64,000 bases of DNA, taken from NCBI GenBank assembly GCA_902625715.1, contig CACOCP010000003.1, positions 46,056 to 110,055 of the forward strand, given 5' to 3'. Below the pieces are notes generated by a model that saw nothing but the letters and a program-made list of their open reading frames with translations, made no database searches and was not told the DNA's origin. Of this stretch, positions 56,042-64,000 are shown in pieces (the first letter of the stretch is position 1; each line of letters begins with the position of its first letter). A program made the translations under genes and the position numbers. The stretch is from an uncultured Pelagibacteraceae bacterium. GTDB taxonomy: Bacteria; Pseudomonadota; Alphaproteobacteria; Pelagibacterales; Pelagibacteraceae.

Positions 56042-57312
56042 TGGAAGATAAAAACCTTTTAGTTCCAAATATTGGAGAATTCAAAGATGTTGAGGTAATT
56101 GAAGTCCTAGTAAATGAAGGTGACATTATTAACAAAAATGATCCTTTAATCACAATTGAAAGTGATAAATCAAGTGTTGAAATACCCAGTTTACTTTCAG
56201 GCAAAATTCAAAAATTAAATTTGAAAATTGGAGATAAAGTATCAGAAGGAAGTTTAATAGCTACCATCGCGTCTGACGAAGAAAAACAAAAAACAATTAA
56301 AAATATTTCTGAAATTAAGAATGAAAATAAAAAAGAAATACAAGCTCCTTTAAATATAAATAAAAGTGAAGAAGTAAATATTTACTCAAATAATCAAAAC
56401 TCAACAACTCTTGCTAGTCCAAAAATAAGAAAATTTGCCCGTGAATTAGGAGTAGATGTATCAGATATTAAAGGGTCAGAGAGATTAGGCAGAGTTGTAG
56501 AAAGCGATGTTAAAAAATTTGTTGCTAATAGAATTAGCAAACCTACTAAGTTTGAAAACTACGAAAAAAGAGTTGAGATTATTGATGAATATCAACATTC
56601 AGAATTTGGAGCTGTAGAGACACAATATCTTACCAGGATAAAAAAAATAGCAGCTCCTCATTTAACAAATTCTTGGAATAAAATACCTCATGTAACGAAC
56701 CACGATGAAGCTGATATTACTGAAATGGATGAATTCAGGGAGTCTTTAACAGATATTTACACAGGTAAAAAAAAGAAAATAACACCTTTAGCATTCATCA
56801 TAAAAGCTTTAGTTTCTACACTAAAAAAGTTTCCAAATTTTAACGCCTCAATAGATAATATCGAGGAAGGAAAAATTACAGTTAAAAAATATTTTCATAT
56901 AGGTATTGCAGTAGATACCCCTAACGGATTAATGGTTCCAAAAATTAGAAATGCCGACATAAAGAATATTGCCCAGCTAGGGGACGAATTAAAAAAAGTA
57001 AGTAATGATTGCAGGGAATTAAAAATTAATAAAAAAGAATTTTTTGGAGGATCTATGACAATTACTAGTCTTGGAGGAATAGGTGGATCTTTCTTTACAC
57101 CCATAATCAATTTACCAGAGGTAGCCATTCTCGGTATTGGTAGATCTTATAAGAAACAAGTATTTGTTAATAATAAATTTAAGACTAGAACTGTTTTGCC
57201 TTTATCTTTATCTTATGATCATAGAATTATTGATGGTGCAGAAGCTGCTAGATTTAATAACGAACTGAAGGATAATTTAGGGAAAAATTTTGCTTACAAA
57301 TTGGCGATCTAG
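56041..57312 (+). CDS. aceF: Dihydrolipoyl acetyltransferase, pyruvate dehydrogenase E2
   Basis: Core of the PDH complex. 423 residues: one lipoyl domain (LLVPNIGEFKDVEVIEVLV, ESDKSSVEIPS; residues 1-75), a linker, a peripheral-subunit-binding domain (ASPKIRKFARELGVDVSDIKG near 122), and the acetyltransferase domain (about 195-423) ending in SYDHRIIDGAEAARF with the catalytic His. Only one lipoyl domain is present, whereas E. coli AceF has three; the E1 here carries another. The start overlaps aceE by 1 base. No lpd (E3) follows, so E3 must be encoded elsewhere. Confidence 0.95.
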   Translation: MEDKNLLVPNIGEFKDVEVIEVLVNEGDIINKNDPLITIESDKSSVEIPSLLSGKIQKLNLKIGDKVSEGSLIATIASDEEKQKTIKNISEIKNENKKEIQAPLNINKSEEVNIYSNNQNSTTLASPKIRKFARELGVDVSDIKGSERLGRVVESDVKKFVANRISKPTKFENYEKRVEIIDEYQHSEFGAVETQYLTRIKKIAAPHLTNSWNKIPHVTNHDEADITEMDEFRESLTDIYTGKKKKITPLAFIIKALVSTLKKFPNFNASIDNIEEGKITVKKYFHIGIAVDTPNGLMVPKIRNADIKNIAQLGDELKKVSNDCRELKINKKEFFGGSMTITSLGGIGGSFFTPIINLPEVAILGIGRSYKKQVFVNNKFKTRTVLPLSLSYDHRIIDGAEAARFNNELKDNLGKNFAYKLAI

Positions 57313-57323
57313 TATAAATAAAT

Positions 57324-58421
57324 ATGATTAAAAATTTCAAATTAAAAAAAAAAAGTGTTGAAATTTTTTTTGTGAATAAAAAATCAAAAATATATCCGAA
57401 TATATGGTTGCGTGATCATATCAAAAATACCGAAAATTGGGATTTTAGAACAAACCAAAGAAAGACTTTTACAGCTAATCTAACGCCGGATTTGAAGGCA
57501 GTTAAAGGAAAAATTTTAGAAAATGGAAAACTTTTAAGTATAACTTGGTCAGATTCATCTTCTCCAGCAAAATATTCACACAAGTTTTTATTGAATAATT
57601 CAGAGAAAAAGCAATTGAAGAAAAATATTAAACCATGGATAGCGAGTGATATCAAAAATCAGATTTACATTGACTATAATAAAATAGATAAAAATAAAAA
57701 TTTCTTAAACCTACTAGAAAGTTTACATATATACGGTTTTGCAGTTATAAAAAATTGCAAGCCAAATCTAAAATCAGTAAATAAAATCGCTAATAAAATA
57801 GGTTACGTTAGAAATTCAATTTTTGGTGGTCTTTGGACTTTTGAATCAGATAATAAAAAAGCAGACAGCGCATATTCACAGGAAGAATTAAGACCACACA
57901 CAGACTCAACATACAGTAATGATGCGCCAGGATTACAATTACTACTTTGTTGTAAGTATAATGCAAAAGGTGGGGCATCAATTATGGTTGATGGATTATC
58001 TATAGCAAGAGAATTAAAAAAAAATCATCAAAAATTATTTAAAACTCTCACCGAAATAAAAGTAAAAGGCAAATATTTAGGGGATGGTGTTGATCTTGAG
58101 GCGGAGAGACCAGTATTTAGATTAAATAATTATAAAGAAATTGTACAAGTTAGTTTTAATAATTATGATAGAGCACCCATCAACTTACCTTACAAATCAA
58201 CATTAGAATTTTATGATGCAATTAAAAAATTCGACCAATTAGCTAATAGTAAAAAATATCAGTGGAGACATATATTAAGACCAGGAGAACTTTTGATATT
58301 TAATAATTGGAGAGTAATGCATGGAAGAGGGTCATTTAGTGGAAAGAGAAAAATGGCTGGCTGTTATATCAATAAGGAAGACTTTGATAGCTGTTGTAGA
58401 ATGAACAGCATAATTAATTAA
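57324..58421 (+). CDS. Gamma-butyrobetaine-hydroxylase-like Fe(II)/2-oxoglutarate dioxygenase
   Basis: 365 residues with a DUF971-type N-terminal domain (KIYPNIWLRDHIKNTENWD near 20, about residues 1-95) followed by a TauD-type dioxygenase domain. Iron ligands appear in LRPHTDSTYSNDAPGLQLL near 190 (H-x-D) and in NNWRVMHGRGSF near 325 (His), with the nearby Arg for 2-oxoglutarate. The two-domain architecture matches gamma-butyrobetaine hydroxylase and trimethyllysine dioxygenase. A role in quaternary-amine degradation would suit marine bacteria; the exact substrate is unproven. It follows aceF by 11 bases and precedes an EamA transporter. Confidence 0.85.
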   Translation: MIKNFKLKKKSVEIFFVNKKSKIYPNIWLRDHIKNTENWDFRTNQRKTFTANLTPDLKAVKGKILENGKLLSITWSDSSSPAKYSHKFLLNNSEKKQLKKNIKPWIASDIKNQIYIDYNKIDKNKNFLNLLESLHIYGFAVIKNCKPNLKSVNKIANKIGYVRNSIFGGLWTFESDNKKADSAYSQEELRPHTDSTYSNDAPGLQLLLCCKYNAKGGASIMVDGLSIARELKKNHQKLFKTLTEIKVKGKYLGDGVDLEAERPVFRLNNYKEIVQVSFNNYDRAPINLPYKSTLEFYDAIKKFDQLANSKKYQWRHILRPGELLIFNNWRVMHGRGSFSGKRKMAGCYINKEDFDSCCRMNSIIN

Positions 58422-58433
58422 ATTTAAATCAAA

Positions 58434-59324
58434 ATGAATAAATCAGCATCATTAATTTGTGCTCTAATAACGACCTTTATTTGGGGAACAGCTTTTATTG
58501 CACAAGATACTGGAATGGATAATATTGGTCCACTGACTTTCAACTCCGCTAGATTTTTTGTCGGTTTCATTTTTATGCTTCCAGTTGCTTTGATAATTGA
58601 GAGAAAAAAAATAATCCCTGAAATTAATTCAAACAAAAAACTTTTTTTTAAATATTATATGTTTATGGGAGTATCACTATTTTTGGGTACTTCACTTCAA
58701 CAGGCTGCTTTACAATATACCAATATTGCTAATGCAGCATTTTTTACAATTTTTTACGTCCCAATTGTTCCGATATTGTTATTTTTTTTTTATAAAATCA
58801 AAGTTCACTGGAGTATCTGGCCCTCGATAGTGATGTGTATAGTGGGAGTTTATTTACTAAGTAATTTTTCAGACTCACAAATAATGTTAGGTGATGCATT
58901 GGTAATTTTGTGCTCTTTATTTTGGGCACTGCATATAATTTTTGCAGGAAAATTTATGAAAAAATTTGATTTACCTATATTTTATGCGTCCCTACAGTCT
59001 ATTTTTGTTTTTTTTCTTTCTATAATAGCTGCTTATGTATTTGAGGAAATAGATATTCAAAAAATACTTTTAGAATACAGTTCTATACTTTATGCAGGAA
59101 TTCTATCCGGTGGTGTTGCTTTTACTCTTCAGATGTATGCACAAAAAAATATTGATGAAGCACCTGCAGCTATAATATATTCATTAGAGGGTGTTTTTGC
59201 AGCACTTGCAGGCTGGATAATTCTTAATCAAATTTTAAATTTGGATAATATTATTGGATGCTTCCTGATATTATTTGCAGTAATTCTATCACAGATTGCT
59301 CCTTCAGCTTTTAAGAAAGTTTAA
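58434..59324 (+). CDS. EamA-family (DMT superfamily) transporter
   Basis: 296 residues with about ten membrane helices arranged as two EamA repeats. The first repeat has LICALITTFIWGTAFIAQDTGMDNIGPLTFNSARF; the second opens with DALVILCSLFWALHIIFAGKFM near 154 and ends with EGVFAALAGWIILNQIL. DMT exporters move amino acids, nucleotides or other metabolites; the substrate cannot be read from sequence. It lies 12 bases after the dioxygenase gene, probably in one transcript, and overlaps convergent uppP by 4 bases. Confidence 0.88.
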   Translation: MNKSASLICALITTFIWGTAFIAQDTGMDNIGPLTFNSARFFVGFIFMLPVALIIERKKIIPEINSNKKLFFKYYMFMGVSLFLGTSLQQAALQYTNIANAAFFTIFYVPIVPILLFFFYKIKVHWSIWPSIVMCIVGVYLLSNFSDSQIMLGDALVILCSLFWALHIIFAGKFMKKFDLPIFYASLQSIFVFFLSIIAAYVFEEIDIQKILLEYSSILYAGILSGGVAFTLQMYAQKNIDEAPAAIIYSLEGVFAALAGWIILNQILNLDNIIGCFLILFAVILSQIAPSAFKKV

Positions 59325-60091
59325 AAGTAAATAAGTGTAAACAAAATAATACTTAGAAAAATTCTATAATAGACGAACAGATTTAAACTAAATCTACTTA
59401 CAAAAATAAGAAAATATTTAATTGTTATATAAGAAATTATAAATGATAAAAGTATTGATAGCAAAAAAACAAAATCAAATTTGATTTCATCATTTATTAA
59501 ATCACTTATACCCAGTACACTTGCTCCTGCAAGTGCAGGTATAGATAAGTAAAAGGCAATTTTAGTGGAGTCAATTCTATCAAAATTTAAAAAACGTGAA
59601 GCTGTTATAATCACACCTGATCTACTTACACCAGGTATAACGGCTAAGGCTTGAAATAAACCAATTATAATTACATTTTTTAAATTAAGATCTAAATCAA
59701 TTTTTTTTTTAATAGTCTGTCTATCAGCAAAAAAAAGAAGCAATCCAAAAAGCAATGTTGTCCATGCGATAACCTCTATAGATCTTAATTTCTCTATAAT
59801 ACCAGTCGAGTGTAAAATAAAACCAACTAAAATTAGAGGAATTGATCCCAATAATATTAAAACAGCTAAAGATTTATTTTCAAATATGTTTATTAAGTCT
59901 TTTCTAAAATAAAAAATTATTGCTAATAAAGAACCTAGATGAAGACAAATATCTAATTGTAAAGAAGCTGTCTGAAAATCATTAATTTTTGTAAATAAAA
60001 TCAAGTGTGCAGAGGAACTGACTGGAATAAATTCAAAGAAACCTTGAATTATTGCGAGTATGGCAGTTTCTACGTATTTTGAAATCATCAA
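59321..60091 (-). CDS. uppP: Undecaprenyl-diphosphatase UppP (BacA)
   Basis: Recycles the undecaprenyl carrier for peptidoglycan synthesis; cooperates with MurJ (3.9 kb). 256 residues of membrane helices with both active-site motifs: AIIQGFFEFIPVSSSAHLIL near 13 (E-rich plus SxxH) and ALAVIPGVSRSGVIITASRF near 148 (PGxSRSG). Length is slightly short of the usual ~265-275. Divergent from gltD with a ~160-base gap; convergent with the EamA gene. Confidence 0.94.
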   Translation of the reverse strand: MMISKYVETAILAIIQGFFEFIPVSSSAHLILFTKINDFQTASLQLDICLHLGSLLAIIFYFRKDLINIFENKSLAVLILLGSIPLILVGFILHSTGIIEKLRSIEVIAWTTLLFGLLLFFADRQTIKKKIDLDLNLKNVIIIGLFQALAVIPGVSRSGVIITASRFLNFDRIDSTKIAFYLSIPALAGASVLGISDLINDEIKFDFVFLLSILLSFIISYITIKYFLIFVSRFSLNLFVYYRIFLSIILFTLIYF

Positions 60092-60265
60092 GAAATAAAT
60101 AAATAATCAAATTCTAACCAAAATAAAGCAATTACCAAATTGCATATCTTGTATGCTATAAGTGAAAAATTGGCTAAAAATATAAAATTTTAACTAATAA
60201 GTGTCAGTATTTATGACCTAGTTTTTGTTTATCCAGATAAAACTATCGTGTATATGTGCCCAACA
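60092..60265. other. uppP/gltD divergent spacer
   Basis: 174 bases between the uppP start and the preferred gltD start. A short inverted repeat CAATT-ACCA-AATTG lies at about 60130-60143. No convincing paired -35/-10 promoter, Shine-Dalgarno or riboswitch is apparent to me. Confidence 0.4.
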
Positions 60266-61699
60266 ATGTCAGAAAAAATGCTGAAATTCGTTGAAATAGG
60301 TCAACAAAACCCACCTAAAAGAGGAGAGTTTGAGAGAAAAGAAGATTTTAACGAGATCTATGAGGAATTTATCAATGAAAAAGCTAGAGAACAATCTAGT
60401 AGATGTTCCCAATGTGGAGTGCCGTTTTGTCAAGTTCATTGCCCATTAAGCAATAATATTCCTGACTGGTTGAAGCTATTAGCTGAAGGAAGAAAGGAGG
60501 AAGCTTATAAGCTATCTCAAAGCACAAACAATATGCCAGAAGTTTGTGGAAGAATTTGTCCCCAAGACAGATTATGTGAAGGTAATTGTGTTATTGAGCA
60601 GTCTGGCCATGGAACAGTAACTATTGGATCAATAGAAAAATTTATCACAGAAACAGCTTGGGAGAATGGTTGGGTAAAGCCAATCAAAGTAAAAAATGAA
60701 ATTAACCAGAGCATTGGAATAATAGGATCAGGACCTGCAGGTCTAGCTTGTGGAGAAGAGTTAAGAAAAAAAGGATACCAAGTAACAATATACGATCGAT
60801 ATGATAGAGCCGGAGGCTTGTTAATTTACGGAATACCAAACTTTAAGCTGGAAAAACATGTAGTTGAAAGAAGAATTAAACTTTTAAAAGAAGGTGGAAT
60901 AAATTTTGTCTTAAATTTTGAAATTGGTAAAGATGCAACACTAAAACAATTGAGAGAAAAACACGATGCAATTCTAATTGCTACAGGAGTTTATAAAGCT
61001 AGAGAAGTAGAGCTACCTGGAAATGATTTAAGTAACATATTTCCTGCAATGGAATTTTTAACGGTATCTAACAAAAAAGGCTTGGGTGACAAAGTTGAAA
61101 TATTTGATAATGGAACACTCAATGCAGAAGGGAAAGATGTTGTAGTAATTGGTGGAGGTGATACCGCAATGGATTGTTTAAGAACATCTGTTAGACAAAA
61201 TGCTAAATCAGTTAAATGTTTATATAGAAGAGATAAAGAAAATATGCCTGGTTCTGCTAGAGAAGTTGCCAATGCAGAAGAAGAAGGTATTGAATTTCTT
61301 TGGTTAAGTAATCCAAAAGAATTTAGAGGTACTAATAAAGTTGAAAGTGTTTTAGCAGATCGAATGATATTAGCTGAACCAGACGAAAGTGGACGAAGTA
61401 GACCGATCGTTAAAGAAAATTCAGAATTTGAGGTAAAAGCTGACCTAGTAATTAAAGCTCTAGGTTTTGATCCAGAAGAATTACCAAAATTATTTGATGA
61501 GGAAAAACTTCAAGTTTCAAAATGGGGGACTATTAAAGCTGATTTTGAAACTATGGAAACTACCGTTCCAGGAGTATTTGCTGCAGGCGATATAGTTAGA
61601 GGTGCTTCTTTGGTTGTATGGGCGATTAAAGATGGAAGAGATGCATCTATTTCTATTCATAATTATCTGATGTCTAAAGAAAAAAGAAAAGTAGCATAA
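60266..61699 (+). CDS. gltD: Glutamate synthase (NADPH) small subunit
   Basis: Supplies electrons from NADPH for glutamate synthesis. From the ATG at 60266 (MSEKMLKFVEIGQQNPPKRG) it is 477 residues; the track start is an upstream GTG, and an ATG at 60254 is an alternative. The N-terminal Fe-S part has CSQCGVPFCQVHCPLSNNIPDWL near 47 and CGRICPQDRLCEGNC near 90. The FAD motif is GIIGSGPAGLACGEELRKKG near 151, the NADPH motif VVVIGGGDTAMDCLR near 291. It is followed by gltB through a TAATG overlap. Confidence 0.95.
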   Translation: MSEKMLKFVEIGQQNPPKRGEFERKEDFNEIYEEFINEKAREQSSRCSQCGVPFCQVHCPLSNNIPDWLKLLAEGRKEEAYKLSQSTNNMPEVCGRICPQDRLCEGNCVIEQSGHGTVTIGSIEKFITETAWENGWVKPIKVKNEINQSIGIIGSGPAGLACGEELRKKGYQVTIYDRYDRAGGLLIYGIPNFKLEKHVVERRIKLLKEGGINFVLNFEIGKDATLKQLREKHDAILIATGVYKAREVELPGNDLSNIFPAMEFLTVSNKKGLGDKVEIFDNGTLNAEGKDVVVIGGGDTAMDCLRTSVRQNAKSVKCLYRRDKENMPGSAREVANAEEEGIEFLWLSNPKEFRGTNKVESVLADRMILAEPDESGRSRPIVKENSEFEVKADLVIKALGFDPEELPKLFDEEKLQVSKWGTIKADFETMETTVPGVFAAGDIVRGASLVVWAIKDGRDASISIHNYLMSKEKRKVA

Positions 61700-64000
61700 T
61701 GGATTTGAGAAATAAAAATCTGAATTTATTAAAAAAAAATCATGTTTATGATGAAAAGATGGAACATGATGCGTGTGGCGTTGGACTGGTAGCATCAACA
61801 GAGGGTTTAAAATCAAGGAAAGTAGTTGAATATGGTATCCAAGCTCTTAAAGCTGTTTGGCATAGAGGCGCAATAGATGCAGATGGTAAAACGGGTGATG
61901 GAGCAGGAATTCATATCGAAATTCCTTATGATTTCTTCATTGAAAAGATAGAAGCAACTGGCCACAAACATGATGGGACAGAACTTTGCGTTGGTATGAT
62001 ATTTTTACCAAGAAATGACTTTGATGGACAAGAAAAATGCAGATCTATTATCGAAAGTGAACTAACAAAAAAAAATTTTAATATTTATGGATGGAGACAA
62101 GTCCCTGTTAATCCATCGGTTCTTGGTGAAAAAGCCGAGATGACCAGACCAGAAATAGCGCAAGTTCTATTTACCCATAATGATAAGCAAATTAAAGGAA
62201 AGAACTTAGAAAGAAATCTATATGAAACTAGAAGAAAAATAGAAAAAGAGTCAATAAAAAATCAACTTAATGGCTTTTATATTTGCTCCTTCAGCTCAAA
62301 GTCTATTATCTATAAAGGAATGTTTCTCGCAGAGTCCCTGTCTGATTTTTATATAGATTTAAAAGATGAAAGATTCATATCAAGGTTCGCTATTTTTCAT
62401 CAAAGATTTTCTACAAACACAGCTCCAAGTTGGGATTTAGCTCAACCGTTTAGATCTTTGGCACATAATGGAGAAATAAATACTTTAAAAGGTAATGTGA
62501 ATTGGATGAAGGTTCATGAGGAGGAAATGCACAGTGATTTATTTGAAGATATGGAAAATTTAAAACCTGTAATACCTGCAGGAAATTCCGACTCAGCTTC
62601 TTTGGATAATGTTTTTGAGCTTTTAAATGTTTCAGGTCAACCCGCACCACTAGCAAAACTTCTTTTGATACCTGATGCATGGTCTAAAAAAAGCAAAATT
62701 CTTCCAAGAGAACACAGACAATTATTTAATTTCCTAAATAGTACAATGGAACCATGGGATGGACCTGCAGCTATAGCAGCTACAGATAACGAATGGGTTA
62801 TTGCAGCTACTGATAGAAATGGTTTAAGACCGATGAGATATACAGTCACAAGAGATAAACTATTATTTGCAGGTTCAGAAACAGGAATGGTCGATTTAAA
62901 TGAAAAAAAAATTGTTACCAAAGGAAGGCTTGGACCGGGAGAGATAATTGGAATTAAAATTGAAAAAGGAAAAGTGTATTCAAATAGCGAAATTAAAAAT
63001 TACTTAGCAAAAGAATACAAACATTTTAATAATCAAATCATTGAACTTGATAATAAGCTTCCAATAGAAAATGAAAAACCTAATTTTTCTGGTGAAGAAT
63101 TAAGAAAATTACAACACACATTTGGGTATAGTCTTGAGGATTTAGAGTTAATTTTACATCCAATGGCAGAGGACGCAAAAGAGGCTACTGGATCAATGGG
63201 TGATGACACACCTTTAGCTGTGTTGTCAGATAAATATAGACCCCTTTACCACTATTTTAGACAAAACTTCAGCCAGGTTACCAATCCTCCAATTGATTCT
63301 TTAAGAGAAAATAAAGTAATGAGCTTGAAAACAAGATTTGGGAACCTTGGAAACATTTTAAATTTTGACAATTTAACAGAGGAAAACATTTATGTTTTAG
63401 ACAGTCCGATTTTATCCAATAACCAATTTGAAAAATTCATAACTTTTTTTGGAGACAACCATAAATTATTAGATTGTACTTTTTCAAAAGATGAAAACCT
63501 TGAGAAATCTATAGAAAAAATAAAGATCAGTGCAGAGCAGAGTGTAAGAGAGGGCGTAAAACAATTAATTTTAACTGATAAAAATACTAACTCTGAAAGA
63601 TTACCAATGCCAATGCTATTATGTATTGGTGCAATAAACACGCATTTAATCAAACTTGGATTGAGAGGTTATGTATCTATAAATGTACAAACAGGGGATG
63701 CTTTAGATACTCACTCTTTTGCTACTTTAATAGGAGTTGGAGCCACCACTGTTAATCCATACCTTGCATTTGATAGTTTATTTCAAAGATACTCAAAAAA
63801 TTTGTTCAATGAACTTTCTTTTAGAGATTGTGTTGAAAGATTTATTAAATCTGTAAATCTGGGATTACTAAAAATAATGTCTAAGATGGGTATATCTGTT
63901 CTCAGCTCATATAGAGGAGGATGTAATTTTGAAACTGTTGGTTTAAGCAGGACTATAGTAAAAGATTTTTTTCCTGGTGTTTTATCAAAAATTTCAGGAA
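61699..64000 (+). CDS. gltB: Glutamate synthase large subunit, N-terminal part (runs off window)
   Basis: Absent from the ORF track because no stop lies in the window. The ATG at 61699 overlaps the gltD stop as TAATG, and the frame is open for 767 codons to base 64000. The glutamine amidotransferase domain starts after a 25-residue propeptide: HDACGVGLVAS places the catalytic Cys at 26. HQRFSTNTAPSWDLAQPFR near 234 and AHNGEINTLKGNVNW near 255 are family motifs, and DRNGLRPMRYTVTRDKLLF near 373 follows. The central domain begins about residue 470. With GltD it converts glutamine and 2-oxoglutarate to two glutamates. Confidence 0.95.
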   Translation, partial: MDLRNKNLNLLKKNHVYDEKMEHDACGVGLVASTEGLKSRKVVEYGIQALKAVWHRGAIDADGKTGDGAGIHIEIPYDFFIEKIEATGHKHDGTELCVGMIFLPRNDFDGQEKCRSIIESELTKKNFNIYGWRQVPVNPSVLGEKAEMTRPEIAQVLFTHNDKQIKGKNLERNLYETRRKIEKESIKNQLNGFYICSFSSKSIIYKGMFLAESLSDFYIDLKDERFISRFAIFHQRFSTNTAPSWDLAQPFRSLAHNGEINTLKGNVNWMKVHEEEMHSDLFEDMENLKPVIPAGNSDSASLDNVFELLNVSGQPAPLAKLLLIPDAWSKKSKILPREHRQLFNFLNSTMEPWDGPAAIAATDNEWVIAATDRNGLRPMRYTVTRDKLLFAGSETGMVDLNEKKIVTKGRLGPGEIIGIKIEKGKVYSNSEIKNYLAKEYKHFNNQIIELDNKLPIENEKPNFSGEELRKLQHTFGYSLEDLELILHPMAEDAKEATGSMGDDTPLAVLSDKYRPLYHYFRQNFSQVTNPPIDSLRENKVMSLKTRFGNLGNILNFDNLTEENIYVLDSPILSNNQFEKFITFFGDNHKLLDCTFSKDENLEKSIEKIKISAEQSVREGVKQLILTDKNTNSERLPMPMLLCIGAINTHLIKLGLRGYVSINVQTGDALDTHSFATLIGVGATTVNPYLAFDSLFQRYSKNLFNELSFRDCVERFIKSVNLGLLKIMSKMGISVLSSYRGGCNFETVGLSRTIVKDFFPGVLSKISG

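Overview
The window is a strongly AT-rich, gene-dense bacterial chromosome segment. It looks like the alphaproteobacterial order Pelagibacterales (SAR11 clade). The evidence is low G+C with Lys/Ile/Asn-rich proteins, gaps of 0 to 50 bases or small overlaps between most genes, and alphaproteobacterial gene orders: fur-miaB-phoH-ybeY-lnt-metK, nusA-infB-rbfA-rpsO-pnp, irr/fabA-fabB-fabI, ubiE-ubiB-coaBC-dut facing mutM-rpsT-dnaA, and argH-lipopeptide-lysA facing tlpA. I saw no insertion sequence, prophage, CRISPR array, integrase or rRNA gene. The taxonomic call is inference from these features, not from a search.

Layout. 1-9.6 kb: envelope and general metabolism (LpoA-like fragment, rsmI, BON lipoprotein, malic enzyme, murJ, trpS, nfu, a Bax-like glucosaminidase, a polysaccharide deacetylase, a short tsaB). 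9.6-15.6 kb: fur-miaB-phoH-ybeY-lnt-metK. 15.6-22.3 kb: transcription/translation cluster nusA-infB-rbfA-rpsO-pnp behind a perfect terminator-like hairpin, then a 49-residue membrane protein. 22.3-27.7 kb: fabA-fabB-fabI, the iron regulator irr and catalase-peroxidase katG, with two almost identical 17-base Irr-type palindromes. 27.7-36.9 kb: SH3 protein, MoeB/ThiF-like, dut, coaBC, ubiB, ubiE on the minus strand; mutM, rpsT, dnaA, dnaN on the plus strand. 36.9-44.1 kb: plsC, lysA, a tiny lipoprotein, argH, tlpA, a HIG1-like protein, an esterase, an HNH protein, coq7, dsbB and a VTT-domain protein. 44.0-52.9 kb: tRNA-Leu abutting an acyl-CoA synthetase, a 27-residue lysine peptide, carD-fdxA-terB-helicase, acetoacetyl-CoA synthetase, a thioesterase and tRNA-Arg. 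53.0-64.0 kb: pyruvate dehydrogenase aceE (with an extra lipoyl domain) and aceF, a gamma-butyrobetaine-hydroxylase-like gene, an EamA transporter, uppP, and gltD-gltB (gltB runs off the window).

Most of the content is conserved housekeeping. The less ordinary items are small or structural: the lipoyl-E1 fusion, the Irr operator pair with a clear katG promoter, the lysine-rich peptide with its own leader hairpin and terminator, a tsaB that looks internally deleted, several starts that look leaderless, and an acyl-CoA synthetase beginning 7 bases after a tRNA. No wholly new multi-gene system is evident. Start codons were moved from the ORF track where the track start was TTG or GTG, overlapped a tRNA, or ran past the family N-terminus.
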